The notes beneath the pieces are model-generated. The model ran no database searches. It was not told the DNA's origin and saw only the letters and a program-made list of their open reading frames with translations. Both the position numbers and the translations under genes were made by a program. Shown here one piece after another: positions 1 to 8,661 of a stretch of 26,244 bases of DNA. This stretch comes from an uncultured Lachnospiraceae bacterium. GTDB lineage: Bacteria > Bacillota > Clostridia > Lachnospirales > Lachnospiraceae. Where the stretch lies: the NCBI GenBank assembly GCA_910588895.1, contig CAJUSS010000037.1:1-26244 (forward strand), given 5' to 3'. How positions within the stretch are numbered: the stretch's first letter is position 1; each line of letters begins with the position of its first letter.

Positions 1-750
1 CGCGATCAGATCCTCCGAATAGATCACCCCCTGGATATCCGGATACCGCTCCAGCAATGTCCGAGTCATCTGATAGCCGCTCTCCTTCGAGGCATCCCCG
101 CCCAGGATCGCCAGTGTCTCTTCCGCATTCCCATACCGGGCCATGGCATGTTTAAAGCCCTTTAGCTTTTCCTGGCTGCTGGGCGTGTCCAGATCCCCGA
201 TAAAGGCGATCCTCTCCTTCTGCTTTCGGACCAGCAGGTCCACACAGTGCTCCACACCAGCACACTCGTCCACCAGTACGCTGTACACATTTGGCAGATC
301 AAACCCGCCATTGGCGAACACCACCGGGATCTTGGCAAAATGCTCCGAGATCGCATCCCGGACCTTATCATTTTGAAATACCGAACCTACGATCAGGACA
401 CCGTCCACACGGCGCTTCTCCAGCAGGCAGACCGTCTCTTCCATCTCCTCCGTGCTGGAGCCCGCGTTCAGGATGATCCCGCAGTATCCCTTCTTTCGCA
501 GATACTTTTCCACCACATACGTCAGATCCGTATGATGAGCACTCCGGATATCCGCCAGCATGATCCCAATCAGCTTCGTATTCTTCTTGACCAGGCCTCT
601 GGCATTCTCATCCGGCGTATAATTGTGCTCCTTCAGCAGAGCCTTCACTTTCTGCCGTGTCGATTCCTTGATCCCGGCCTTATCATTGATCACCCGTGAT
701 ACTGTGCTGGCCGATACTCCCGCAAGCTCTGCGATATCATAGATCGTCAT
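1..750 (-). CDS. LacI-family transcriptional regulator, C-terminus cut by window edge
   Basis: The frame stays open from an ATG at 750 to the window edge, giving 250 residues of an expected 330-340. Residues 1-50 form the LacI helix-turn-helix (IYDIAELAGVSASTVSRVIN) and hinge region. The rest is a periplasmic-binding-protein-like ligand domain starting near IGIMLADI, with the typical RVDGVLIVG segment. Family members bind a palindromic operator as dimers and are released by a sugar or nucleoside. The ligand cannot be told. GGAGAAAGGG lies upstream of the start. The gene begins 25 bases after the DUF951 gene in the same direction, so it may be co-transcribed with it. No internal damage is visible in the part present. 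Confidence 0.95.
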   Translation of the reverse strand, partial: MTIYDIAELAGVSASTVSRVINDKAGIKESTRQKVKALLKEHNYTPDENARGLVKKNTKLIGIMLADIRSAHHTDLTYVVEKYLRKKGYCGIILNAGSSTEEMEETVCLLEKRRVDGVLIVGSVFQNDKVRDAISEHFAKIPVVFANGGFDLPNVYSVLVDECAGVEHCVDLLVRKQKERIAFIGDLDTPSSQEKLKGFKHAMARYGNAEETLAILGGDASKESGYQMTRTLLERYPDIQGVIYSEDLIA

Positions 751-775
751 AGAACATATCCCTTTCTCCGCTATG

Positions 776-973
776 TCATCCTTCTGACTTTCGGATCCCC
801 CGTACGTTTTTCTCCACAAGCTTCCTGGCCACCATCACCTGACGGCCACAGCCTGCGCATTTTAGGCGGAAATCCGCCCCCACGCGCAAGATCTCCCACT
901 CCTGGCTGCCGCAGGGATGAGGTTTTTTTAAGCGTACGATGTCTCCGACCTCAAAAACGATCTTCTCTGTCAT
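776..973 (-). CDS. DUF951 family small protein
   Basis: This is a 65-residue protein of the DUF951 (YyzM-like) family common in Firmicutes. The core DIVRLKKPHPCGS is followed by WEILRVGADFRLKCAGCGR, with a CxxC pair. The function of the family is not established; the cysteines suggest metal or nucleic-acid binding, which is inference. The start at 973 is chosen because AGGAGG sits 7-8 bases upstream and the family begins at this point. The frame is open further upstream to 1036, but that extension does not resemble the family. It lies 94 bases after the Sir2 gene and 25 before the LacI-type gene, all in one direction. Confidence 0.9.
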   Translation of the reverse strand: MTEKIVFEVGDIVRLKKPHPCGSQEWEILRVGADFRLKCAGCGRQVMVARKLVEKNVRGIRKSEG

Positions 974-1067
974 AATATGGACCTCCTCTGCGCCCTGCCT
1001 GCTCCTCGTCCTGCCGCCTCTATGCACCTTGGACACCTTGGCGCCAGCCGGGCAGGTCTGTCTATCG

Positions 1068-1802
1068 TCACATCGCCTCTACGATGTCCCCCAGCACTTC
1101 CCCGATCGACCCACTGATCACAAGGTCCGCCCGGCCGTCCATGGGGGTGACGGAACGGTTGATCAGCACCAGCTTTGTCCCGTTATAGTAGTCGATCAGA
1201 CCTGCCGCCGGGTATACGGTCAGAGAGGTGCCGCCGATGATCAGCATATCGGCGCGGCGGATATACTGGACCGACTTGTTCATGATATGCTGGTCCAATC
1301 CCTCCTCATAGAGGACCACATCCGGCTTTACGGTCCCGCCGCAGGAACATCTCGGCACTCCATCATCCGCCATCACCTCCTGCAGGCTGTGGAAAGCGCC
1401 GCAGCGGGTACAATAATTGCGGTGGACGGAGCCGTGGAGCTCTAAAACCTCCCTGCTCCCGGCTGCCTGGTGGAGACCGTCGATGTTCTGGGTGATCACC
1501 GCCTTCAGCTTTCCCATCGCCTCCAGCTTTGCCAGGGCCTTGTGGGCCCGGTTGGGCTGCGCATCCGGGAAGATCATCTTATCTTTATAGAACCGATAGA
1601 ACTCCTCCGGGTCACGGACATAAAAACTGTGGCTGATGATCGTCTCCGGCAGATATTTATATTTCTGGTTATAGAGTCCGTCCACACTCCGAAAATCCGG
1701 GATCCCACTCTCTGTAGACACGCCTGCTCCGCCAAAAAATACGATCGCCTCGCTTTCCTCGATCCACCGTGCCAGTTGCTCCGATCGCTCTCTTCCTTCC
1801 AT
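1068..1802 (-). CDS. NAD-dependent protein deacylase, Sir2 family
   Basis: The 244-residue length is normal for a bacterial sirtuin, which removes acyl groups from lysines using NAD+. The NAD motif GAGVSTESGIPDFRS is at about residues 26-39, TQNIDGLH at 104-111, and the catalytic histidine in ELHGS is H123. The zinc site is C131, C134, C152 and C154, the second pair being spaced C-x-C. Further Rossmann motifs are GGTVKPDVVLYEEG and GGTSLTVYPAAGL. The protein appears cytosolic and complete. AAGGAGG lies about 7 bases before the ATG. A sigma-A-like promoter at 1844-1872 precedes it, and DUF951 follows. The exact acyl specificity cannot be read from the sequence. Confidence 0.96.
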   Translation of the reverse strand: MEGRERSEQLARWIEESEAIVFFGGAGVSTESGIPDFRSVDGLYNQKYKYLPETIISHSFYVRDPEEFYRFYKDKMIFPDAQPNRAHKALAKLEAMGKLKAVITQNIDGLHQAAGSREVLELHGSVHRNYCTRCGAFHSLQEVMADDGVPRCSCGGTVKPDVVLYEEGLDQHIMNKSVQYIRRADMLIIGGTSLTVYPAAGLIDYYNGTKLVLINRSVTPMDGRADLVISGSIGEVLGDIVEAM

Positions 1803-1843
1803 CTTTTCCTCCTTCCGGCCAAAGAAACGCCTTGCTGTCCTCT

Positions 1844-1872
1844 ATTTTACAGCGGTCCGCTTTTTCTGGCAA
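1844..1872 (-). promoter_or_regulatory. Putative promoter of the Sir2 gene
   Basis: On the minus strand TTGCCA (1867-1872) and TAAAAT (1844-1849) are separated by exactly 17 bases, with TG directly before the -10 box. It lies about 40 bases upstream of the Sir2 start and downstream of the terminator at 1885-1917. Confidence 0.6.
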
Positions 1873-1884
1873 TAGGCAAGCGCG

Positions 1885-1917
1885 AAAAAGCAGACTGCAT
1901 CCTGTGATACAGTCCGC
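1885..1917 (-). terminator. Intrinsic terminator of the sugar ABC operon
   Basis: On the minus strand GCGGACTG (1910-1917) pairs with CAGTCTGC (1890-1897) around a 12-base loop, with one G-U pair, and five T follow (1885-1889). It sits about 57 bases after the binding-protein stop and before the Sir2 promoter, so it separates the two units. Confidence 0.75.
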
Positions 1918-1973
1918 CTTTCGCAAAACATCTTTTTGGGGTATGGCATCCGTGATCCTTGTTTATGGATGAC

Positions 1974-3416
1974 CTACTTTATCAGGTCCTCCACATCCTT
2001 CTGGGCCTTCTCGCAGGCCTCCTGGACGGTCATCTCCCCGGCCTGGGCCCTGGACGCATAGCTGCCCATGATGTCTAACATCTGATTGATCTGCTCATGG
2101 GGCGGCGTCCACTGGAGGCCGCGTTCTACCAGCCCGTTGGCCTTTTCCAGGGCGGCCAGCTGTGCAGGATAGGAGGGGTTCTCGGCGACCAGCTCCTCGT
2201 TCTCATAAATGGAATACCGGGTGGCGGCTCCGCCGTTCTTTACATACTCCAGGCTCTTCTCGCGGCTGGTCATGTACATCATGAAGGCCCAGGCCGCGTC
2301 CGGGTTCTTCGCGCCTGCCGGGATAGAGATGTTCCAGTCTGCCAGGGCGGCGGACTCTCCTGCCGGGCCGTCCGGCGGTGCCGCAAAGGCCACCTTGTCG
2401 TAGATCTTCGATTGCTGCGGATCGGTGATCCCGGAAGCGATCGCCGTGGCATCCAGCCACATAGCGGTCTTTCCGGCCATAAACGCGCCCAAGGATTCCT
2501 CATGGGTATAGGTGGACACATCCGGCGGCGCGCAGGCCAGCATATCTAAGTACCACTGCAGAGACTCCACTACGCCGGGATCGTCGATCTTCGGCTCTAA
2601 GGTCTCCTGGTCCATCATGCCGTCGCAGAAGGCATACATGGTGGTCAGCCAGCCAGATGCAAAATGGATGCCCCTCTGGGCCCGCAAGGCCACTCCGTAA
2701 AGCCCGTCCTCCTTGCCGTTAAAGAACCGGGCCAGCTCCAAAAACTCCTCCATGGTCTTGGGCGGTTCCTTCCCGTATTTCTCGAACAGGTCGGTCCGGT
2801 AGGCCAAGAACCGGGTCTCCCCCGCGATCGGGATGCCGATGGTCTGCCCTTTGTATCTGCCTAAGTCGCAGTACGCCAAGATCAGGTCTTCCTTGTCATA
2901 CCAGTCCGGGGTCTTCTCTGGATCGTCCAGATAGGCATCCAGGGGCTGGATCACATTTTTAGCGCCGTACTCTGCGTTCCAGAAGCTGTCCACCATGAAC
3001 ACGTCATAGCTGTGGGCCCCCTGGAAATCCAGGAGCTGCTTGTTTTTCAGATAGGTCTGCTCCACCACATCCCACTCCACCCCGATCCCGGTCAGGTCGG
3101 TGAAGTCGTCGGCCATGGCCTGGAAGGCCTCCGTGGACGGATGGGCGGCCATGGAGACCACGATCTTGGTCCCGTCCAGCTGCTCTTTCACCTGTGCGCC
3201 CCAAGCCTCCACCGCAGATGCACCTTTAGCCTCGCCTTCCTGCGCGCCCTCCGCCGCTTTTGTCCCCTCTGCCTGTGCGCCCTCTGCCTTCTGCGCCTCC
3301 GCTGTCGGGGCCTCTGTACCGGCGGCAGTGGTGGTCTGGCCTCCGCCGGGACTGCAGGCCGTCATCGACAGTGCCAGCATCCATGCCATCGCCGCAGCAT
3401 ACCACTTATGTTTCAT
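1974..3416 (-). CDS. Sugar ABC transporter substrate-binding lipoprotein (family 1)
   Basis: A 480-residue extracellular solute-binding protein. The first 22 residues are a lipoprotein signal peptide (MKHKWYAAAMAWMLALSMTA) followed by the lipobox cysteine, so the mature protein should be anchored outside the membrane. An Ala/Glu/Gly-rich linker follows, then a bilobed binding domain with typical segments such as YDVFMVDSFWNAEYG and ISIPAGAKNPDAAWAFM. The start at 3416 is preferred over an in-frame ATG at 3467 because it has AAGGAGGAC before it and gives a proper signal peptide. It is the last gene of the operon, 75 bases after the second permease. Likely ligands are sugars or sugar derivatives; the specific one is unknown. 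Confidence 0.93.
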   Translation of the reverse strand: MKHKWYAAAMAWMLALSMTACSPGGGQTTTAAGTEAPTAEAQKAEGAQAEGTKAAEGAQEGEAKGASAVEAWGAQVKEQLDGTKIVVSMAAHPSTEAFQAMADDFTDLTGIGVEWDVVEQTYLKNKQLLDFQGAHSYDVFMVDSFWNAEYGAKNVIQPLDAYLDDPEKTPDWYDKEDLILAYCDLGRYKGQTIGIPIAGETRFLAYRTDLFEKYGKEPPKTMEEFLELARFFNGKEDGLYGVALRAQRGIHFASGWLTTMYAFCDGMMDQETLEPKIDDPGVVESLQWYLDMLACAPPDVSTYTHEESLGAFMAGKTAMWLDATAIASGITDPQQSKIYDKVAFAAPPDGPAGESAALADWNISIPAGAKNPDAAWAFMMYMTSREKSLEYVKNGGAATRYSIYENEELVAENPSYPAQLAALEKANGLVERGLQWTPPHEQINQMLDIMGSYASRAQAGEMTVQEACEKAQKDVEDLIK

Positions 3417-3491
3417 AAACCTTGTCCTCCTTTTTCTGTTTTCTTGCTCCTTTTTCGCTCTTTTCATCCTTTTCCCAAAGCCTGCCTCCCA

Positions 3492-4322
3492 TCATCCCTT
3501 CACCGCGCCGAAGGTCAGGCCTCGGATCATATATTTCTGGACCGTTATCCCAAAGAGTATCGCCGGAAGGCTGGCTAATACACCTGTAGCGGCCATCTCC
3601 CCCCATTTTGTCCCTGACACCGAAAGGAACAGCATCACCGAGGTGGGGACGGTCTTTGCCCGCACGCTGGTCAGGAAATTCGCAAAGACAAATTCATTCC
3701 AGGAATTGATCAGGCAGAAGATCGCCGTGGCGGTCAGCCCCGGCAGGGACAGGGGCAGGATCAGTTCCTTGAACACCTGGAACCCGCTGCAGCCGTCGAT
3801 CTTCCCTGCCTCCTCGATCTCCATGGGGATGTCCTCGAAAAACCCGCGCATCATCAGGATGGTAAAGGGGATATTGAACAGCAGGTAGCAGACGATCAAG
3901 ATCACCTTCGTATCCAGGAGTCCGCCTACCATGGCCATGAGGAAATAGGGGATGACCACTGCCATGGCCGGGAGCATCCGCTGGCTCAGCACCATGAAGG
4001 CCATATCCTCCCTCTTTTTCCAGTTGAAACGCGCAAAGCCGTAGGCGGCAAAGGATCCGATCGCCAGAGAGATCGCCGTGGAGATCGCGGACACCACCAG
4101 ACTGTTGGCAAAATAGTCCAGGATGTGGGCTTTCTCGATGATCTCTCTGTAATTTTCCAGGGTAGGGGTAAAGATGAACTTGCCCGGATCATAGATATCC
4201 ACCTTGGGCTTTAAGCTGATCAGGACCATCCACAGGTAGGGCGCGATAAAAAAGGCACACACCGCCGTCAGGACCAGGGCCTTAGAGATCCCGGCCAGGA
4301 TCCGTTTCTGTTTTCGGCTCAT
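3492..4322 (-). CDS. Carbohydrate ABC permease, MalG-like (CUT1)
   Basis: This 276-residue inner-membrane permease has about six transmembrane segments (for example ALVLTAVCAFFIAPYLWMVL near the N-terminus). The cytoplasmic coupling (EAA) loop reads EIEEAGKIDGCSGFQVFKEL and is followed by ILPLSLPGL. The start at 4322 overlaps the preceding permease stop as ATGA, indicating translational coupling. A much longer upstream extension in the same frame overlaps the other permease out of frame and is discarded. It forms a heterodimer with the next-door permease. No ATPase gene is in the operon, as is usual for CUT1 systems served by a shared MsmX-type ATPase. Confidence 0.95.
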   Translation of the reverse strand: MSRKQKRILAGISKALVLTAVCAFFIAPYLWMVLISLKPKVDIYDPGKFIFTPTLENYREIIEKAHILDYFANSLVVSAISTAISLAIGSFAAYGFARFNWKKREDMAFMVLSQRMLPAMAVVIPYFLMAMVGGLLDTKVILIVCYLLFNIPFTILMMRGFFEDIPMEIEEAGKIDGCSGFQVFKELILPLSLPGLTATAIFCLINSWNEFVFANFLTSVRAKTVPTSVMLFLSVSGTKWGEMAATGVLASLPAILFGITVQKYMIRGLTFGAVKG

Positions 4323-5209
4323 TGGCTCTCCTCCTTCCTTTGGCAGTGGGTCAGCACCTTGCTGACGACTGTGGAGATCGCCATCAAGATGATCGCGTTG
4401 GCCGCCGCCCGTCCGATCAGCCCGTTCTGCGCGTTCGCCAGCCGGTAGATATGGAGGCTCAAAAATTCCGTGGAATTCCCAGGCCCTCCCTGGGTCAGCA
4501 CAAAGGGCATATCGTAGATCTTCAGGGAGTCGATGGTCCGGAAGATCATCGTAAGGAAGATCAGCGGCCGCAGAGAGGGAAGGGTGATATAGCAAAACAG
4601 CTGGATGCCGTTCCCCCCGTCGATCTTGGCCGCCTCATACTGATCCGCAGGGAGAGAGCATAAGCCCGCATAACTGATCAGCGCCACAAAAGGCGTCCAT
4701 TGCCATATATCCGCCAGCACCACAGAGAAAAATGCCCTGTCCGCATCCAGCCAGGCGACCCGCTCCAAGCCTGCCAAGCCTAAAAAATAGTTGATGATGC
4801 CATACTCCGAGTTCAGCATCAGTTTCCATATGTTCCCCGCGATACTGGGCGTCATCACGATCGGGATGATCAGCACAGCGAACACAAGGGGCTTTAACTT
4901 AAATTCCGTCTCGCACAGCAACTTCCCGATAAAAAACCCCAGCACCATCTCTACCGCCGTGGTGACTGCCATGAACAGGAGGCTGATGTAGACCGCGTTC
5001 CAGAAATCCGGGTCCCCGCCGGCAAACAGCCGCAGGTAATTTTCCAAGCCCACGAACTTCACCCGGCTAAGCTCCCAGCCCAGCTGATAGTCTGTCATGC
5101 TGATCGCATATAAGAACAGGGTGGGGAATACGGTGAGCACGGTCATGATGATCATCGCAGGGGCGATATACGGCAGATACGGCCTTTTTTTCCATGTTCT
5201 TTTTCCCAT
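4319..5209 (-). CDS. Carbohydrate ABC permease, MalF-like (CUT1)
   Basis: A 296-residue integral membrane protein beginning MGKRTWKKRPYLPYIAPA, a typical N-terminus for sugar permeases, with six predicted membrane helices. The coupling loop is EAAKIDGGNGIQLFCYITLP. The start at 5209 is chosen because AAGGAGAG precedes it and the upstream in-frame extension to 5311 lacks family resemblance. It lies 98 bases after the oxidoreductase gene and overlaps the MalG-like permease by four bases. Its substrate is presumably the same sugar or sugar acid handled by the oxidoreductase and isomerase of the operon. Confidence 0.95.
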   Translation of the reverse strand: MGKRTWKKRPYLPYIAPAMIIMTVLTVFPTLFLYAISMTDYQLGWELSRVKFVGLENYLRLFAGGDPDFWNAVYISLLFMAVTTAVEMVLGFFIGKLLCETEFKLKPLVFAVLIIPIVMTPSIAGNIWKLMLNSEYGIINYFLGLAGLERVAWLDADRAFFSVVLADIWQWTPFVALISYAGLCSLPADQYEAAKIDGGNGIQLFCYITLPSLRPLIFLTMIFRTIDSLKIYDMPFVLTQGGPGNSTEFLSLHIYRLANAQNGLIGRAAANAIILMAISTVVSKVLTHCQRKEESQ

Positions 5210-5280
5210 ATCAGCATCTCTCCTTCCCTCTACATAGATCCCAAAGTTCCTTCTCGGCCATAGGCATACTGCAGAGCATG

Positions 5281-5390
5281 GCAGCTCTTTCGGCCGCGGC
5301 CATCCGATCACTTGCTGCCGGCGGCTCTTTCGGCTGCGGCCATCCGGTCACTTGCTGCACGCCGGCTCTCCTGGCTGCAGCCGTCTGACC
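5281..5390. repeat. 40-bp tandem repeat across the oxidoreductase stop codon
   Basis: Two head-to-tail 40-base units (5281-5320 and 5321-5360) differ at only a few positions, and a degraded third copy follows from 5361. Each unit contains CTCTTTCGG, GCGGCCATCC and TCACTTGCTG. The stop codon of the oxidoreductase (5308-5310) falls inside the first unit. Its last 20 or so residues (AASDRMAAAERAAGSK and before) are therefore encoded by the repeat and are unlikely to be ancestral. Confidence 0.8.
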
Positions 5391-6369
5391 GCCCAGGCCC
5401 CTCCAGCTCCACGGCCCTGCTCGTCCGCCAGGCCTGTTCCGCCGCCCACAGGATCTCCATCGTTCCTTCTACGGAAAGGATATCCGAACGGGCGGGCGTT
5501 ACTCGGTCCCGCACACATTGGACAAAATATCCAAGCTCCTCCTCATAGCCGTCCCGCGCTCCCAGCCGGACCGTCTCCCGCCCCTTTTCTCCAATCAGCT
5601 CCAGGGTATCTCCACCCCTGTAGGTGATCATCCCCTGATCGCCTACGATCTCCAATACCGCCGCCAGCTCGCCTCCGTTGAAGCTCTCCGGCATCCCCCA
5701 GGAGCCGGTGATGGCCGCACAGCAGCCCTCATAAGCCAGGGTCACCATTCCGTGGAGGGTGACCGTCTCCCGCTTTACGATCTCGCAGGACACCCGCTTT
5801 GGGCGTCCCAGGAGCCAGTAGACATAATCCACATCGTGGATACACAGATCCATCAAAAGCCCGCCGCTCTTTGCACTGTCGATCAGCCAGTTCCCGTCGG
5901 ACCATGCCGGCATCTTCTGCCGTCTGGAGCAGGCGATCATCCTGGGCGCTCCCACAGCCCCCTTATCCAACAGCTCCTTTGCCTTCACATAACCGTTCCA
6001 GAAGCGGAGCACCTGGCCGATCATCACAGTTCCCGGGCCGGTCCCCACCGCCTTTTTCAGCCGCTCATATGTCTCCCGCTCCAGGCAGAGGGGCTTTTCA
6101 CAGAACACCGCATCGCTCGATCCCAGACTCTTGATGACCGCATCCGGATGCAGATGAGTGGGAAGGCAGATATCCACAGCATCTACGCTGCCCCGTTCCA
6201 GTTCCTCGATGGTCTCTATCCAAATACAGTTAAATCCTTTTGCAAATGCGCGGGCTTTTTCTCTGTCACGCTCTATGACATATCCGATCTCCACATCGCC
6301 GCCCATCTTCCTGTAGGCGTTTCCGTGGACCTGCCCCATTTTTCCCGCGCCCCAGATGGCTATCCTCAT
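5308..6369 (-). CDS. Gfo/Idh/MocA family oxidoreductase
   Basis: A 353-residue NAD(P)-dependent sugar or inositol dehydrogenase-like protein. The Rossmann motif is at the N-terminus (RIAIWGAGKMGQVHGNAYRK), the nucleotide-binding lysine motif is FCEKPLCL at about residues 95-102, and the catalytic region reads GGLLMDLCIHDVDYVYWLLG. The C-terminal sheet domain follows. The start at 6369 is favoured because GAGGGAAAT precedes it and the Rossmann fold begins there; the in-frame upstream start at 6408 adds unrelated residues. The final 20-25 residues, rich in Ala, Arg and Ser, come from a 40-bp tandem repeat. It lies between the isomerase and permease genes and probably oxidises the imported sugar or a derivative. 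Confidence 0.93.
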   Translation of the reverse strand: MRIAIWGAGKMGQVHGNAYRKMGGDVEIGYVIERDREKARAFAKGFNCIWIETIEELERGSVDAVDICLPTHLHPDAVIKSLGSSDAVFCEKPLCLERETYERLKKAVGTGPGTVMIGQVLRFWNGYVKAKELLDKGAVGAPRMIACSRRQKMPAWSDGNWLIDSAKSGGLLMDLCIHDVDYVYWLLGRPKRVSCEIVKRETVTLHGMVTLAYEGCCAAITGSWGMPESFNGGELAAVLEIVGDQGMITYRGGDTLELIGEKGRETVRLGARDGYEEELGYFVQCVRDRVTPARSDILSVEGTMEILWAAEQAWRTSRAVELEGPGRSDGCSQESRRAASDRMAAAERAAGSK

Positions 6370-6508
6370 ATTTCCCTCATCCCTTTCGCTCCATCCCGGC
6401 AAACGCACGGCGCACAGATCCGCTCGACACGTTTATGCCTTCCGCCATGCCGCCGATCTCCAACATCTCTGGCACCCCTGGCAGGAACGCTCTTATCCTC
6501 ACGCGCTG

Positions 6509-7330
6509 TCACAGGAGCTGCTCCAGATAGGCCTTTCCCTCCAGGATCTCCTGCCGCTGCCGTTCATTTCCCGCCTCGATCTCGTATTCGATCGATATGG
6601 GGCCGTCATAGCCAAGGGCCTCCAGCTTCCCCAGCAGGCCGCGAAAGTCTACTCTCCCCTTGCCGATCGGGAACTCTGATCCCAGCTCGTAGCCGTTCAC
6701 CGGATAGCTGCCATCCTTGGCGTGGACGCTCTTTACATATCGGCCCAGGATCTCCAGACCATCCACCGGGTTGGCATTCCCGTACATCATCAGGTTCGCC
6801 GGGTCGTAGTTGACGAACAGGTTGTCCGCCTCCACATCGTCGATCAGACGCTTCAAGACGATCGGCGGCTCCTGGCCGGTCTCCATGAGGAGCTCCTGTC
6901 CCCGCTCCTTCAGCGTCCGGGTGATGTAGCGCAATGCGCTGACCACTCCGGTATAGCCCTCATCCCGGCAGTTGGCAGGCACAAAGCCCAAATGGGTAAT
7001 CACCGTCCGGACGCCCAGCGCCTTGGCGTACACGCTCCCGGCCAAAAGGTCCCGGATCCTGGCCTCCCGATATGCCGGCGGGACGATCCCTAAGATAGAC
7101 GGCCCTTCTGCAAAATCCCATTTTATAGGGCCGCGCCAACCGCACCACAGGCCGGTGATCTCCATACCGCAGGCGTCGGCCATGGCCTTTGTCCCTCTCG
7201 CATGCTCCTCGGTCAGGCAGCTCATATCCCACAGCTGCAGCTGACAGTTTGTAAATCCGGCCTCTTTGGCCCAGGTCAATGTCTCCTCTAAATGCCGGTC
7301 GATGACCACCGCGATCCCTAATGGCTTCAT
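6509..7330 (-). CDS. Sugar phosphate isomerase/epimerase (AP endonuclease 2-like TIM barrel)
   Basis: A 273-residue TIM-barrel protein of the IolE/IolI/xylose-isomerase-like family. Putative metal ligands are the Glu in LLMETGQEP, the Asp in VNYDPANL, the His in KSVHAKDGSY and the Glu in ISIEYEIE, in the expected order. GGWR-like and ITHLGFVP segments line the barrel. The start at 7330 follows AAAGGAG; an in-frame GTG or ATG further up at 7351 is less likely. It is the second gene of the operon, 76 bases after the ROK regulator and 139 bases before the oxidoreductase. It likely isomerises or epimerises the keto-sugar made by the oxidoreductase; the true substrate is unknown. Confidence 0.92.
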   Translation of the reverse strand: MKPLGIAVVIDRHLEETLTWAKEAGFTNCQLQLWDMSCLTEEHARGTKAMADACGMEITGLWCGWRGPIKWDFAEGPSILGIVPPAYREARIRDLLAGSVYAKALGVRTVITHLGFVPANCRDEGYTGVVSALRYITRTLKERGQELLMETGQEPPIVLKRLIDDVEADNLFVNYDPANLMMYGNANPVDGLEILGRYVKSVHAKDGSYPVNGYELGSEFPIGKGRVDFRGLLGKLEALGYDGPISIEYEIEAGNERQRQEILEGKAYLEQLL

Positions 7331-7406
7331 ACTCTCTTCTCCTTTCTCCACGCTCTAGGTCTCCGGATACCGCTCCGTGTGCAGCTCTTTGTGGGCAGGC
7401 CATGCT

Positions 7407-8609
7407 CTAACCGCAGAACAGCCCGGACGGATCCGTATCGTTGAACCGAAAATACTGGTCTATATAATATTTAGCCGCCCCCCGGGCCACGGAGGCTTCT
7501 CCCTGCCGGGTGTAGACCACCTCCACATCCGACACGAACTGCCGGAAGCCCATATGGCCGATCTTCTCCTTTAGTGTCTCCAAAAACCGGCCGCCCAGCT
7601 TCCTTCCGATCCCACCCACGATGATCACCTCCGGATGGAGCAGGGAGACCGCATTGCACAGGGCATAGGCAAGATCCTCTGCCATGGCGGACATCAGCCG
7701 GAGGGCCGCCGTATCTCCCGCCTCTGCCATGGCGGCCAGGTCCTTAAAGAGGAGCTTCTCTCCCTCCTTCTTCTCCGCCTTTACGCCAAACTCCTTGAAG
7801 AGCCGAGGAAGGGCCAGCTCTCCGATCTGGTTCTCCAGGCACCCCTTGTTGCCGCAGGGACAGGGATAGCCGTTCCGGTCCACGGAAACATGGCCGAACT
7901 GGGTCGCCATACCGCTGGCTCCGCCCAGAAGGTGTCCGCCATGGATCAGAGCCGCGCCTACACCGTCATTGATATTGATGTAGATGTAGTTCTCGCTGTC
8001 CAGCTTCCCAAAGGCGTTCTCCGCATAGGCAAAGCAGGCCGTATCATTGAGGATCGCCAGCGGGCAGCCCGCCAGGACCGAACGCAGCCTGCTGATCCTG
8101 TGCTCCCCCTGGTCTCCGGGCGGGAGGACCACTGATACGATCTTATCCTGTTTCTGGTCGATCATACCCGGGACGATCACGCACACGCCCATGATCCGAA
8201 GATCCACACACTGAGATCCTTTAAAGGCTTCAAAATACCGGCCAAGCTGGGCTAAGGCATCCTTTGCTCCCTTCATGTCATACTCTTTGCACATGGTCAC
8301 GTTCATAGCAGGGTCCACCAGCGCGATCTCCAGGCTGTCCTTGTGCCAGTTCATGACGATGACGGAATTCGCATGGCTGTTGACCGTAAGGCTGTTGGGC
8401 CGCCGGCCCTGCCGGCTGCTGGTGCAGGCCCCCTCGTCCACCACATAGCCCTCCTGCATCAGCTCATCCACCAGAGCCGACACCGTGGTCTTGCTCAGCT
8501 TCATCCGCTCCGCGATCTGGGCCCGGCTGACCCCGGGTATATCCTCGATCATCTGGTAGACCTGCTTCTTGTTATTATCCTTGATCAAAAGCTGGTTATA
8601 CTTTTTCAC
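7407..8609 (-). CDS. ROK-family transcriptional regulator (NagC/XylR type)
   Basis: About 400 residues: an N-terminal winged helix (roughly 12-60, with PGVSRAQIAERMKLSKTTVS) and a ROK sugar-kinase-like domain with the zinc signature CPCGNKGCLEN and GHVSVDRNGYPC. The first phosphate-binding motif, normally DxGxT, reads NWHKDS, so kinase activity is unlikely and it should act as a sugar-responsive regulator. The start is a GTG. Three in-frame GTGs lie at 8618, 8615 and 8609; the last is preferred because GAGGAG is then 8 bases upstream, while the first would overlap it. It is the first gene of the sugar operon and probably controls its own promoter. Confidence 0.93.
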   Translation of the reverse strand: MKKYNQLLIKDNNKKQVYQMIEDIPGVSRAQIAERMKLSKTTVSALVDELMQEGYVVDEGACTSSRQGRRPNSLTVNSHANSVIVMNWHKDSLEIALVDPAMNVTMCKEYDMKGAKDALAQLGRYFEAFKGSQCVDLRIMGVCVIVPGMIDQKQDKIVSVVLPPGDQGEHRISRLRSVLAGCPLAILNDTACFAYAENAFGKLDSENYIYININDGVGAALIHGGHLLGGASGMATQFGHVSVDRNGYPCPCGNKGCLENQIGELALPRLFKEFGVKAEKKEGEKLLFKDLAAMAEAGDTAALRLMSAMAEDLAYALCNAVSLLHPEVIIVGGIGRKLGGRFLETLKEKIGHMGFRQFVSDVEVVYTRQGEASVARGAAKYYIDQYFRFNDTDPSGLFCG

Positions 8610-8625
8610 TGTCACCACTCCTCAT

Positions 8626-8653
8626 TTAATTTGTTCAGTGACCTTATTAATTA
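8626..8653. promoter_or_regulatory. Possible ROK operator
   Basis: An AT-rich imperfect palindrome with TAATT and AATTA ends lies between the -10 box and the ROK start, covering the expected transcription start region. About 8 of 13 positions match between its halves. Autoregulation by the ROK protein is inference only. Confidence 0.25.
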
Positions 8654-8661
8654 TGATCCCT

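Noticed and set aside
3417..3467. Longer start for the ABC binding protein at 3467
   Set aside because: It would put 17 charged residues before the signal peptide, and the ATG at 3416 has a much better ribosome site.
5281..5390. CRISPR-like repeat
   Set aside because: The units are directly adjacent with no spacers and lie partly within a coding gene, so this is a simple tandem repeat.
6377..6502. A 41-codon open frame (GTG start) between the isomerase and the oxidoreductase, minus strand
   Set aside because: No ribosome site, no recognisable family, and a rare start codon. The gap is more likely untranslated.
5518..6813. A 431-codon open frame on the plus strand
   Set aside because: It lies wholly antisense to the oxidoreductase and isomerase genes, has no family resemblance and arises from their codon bias.
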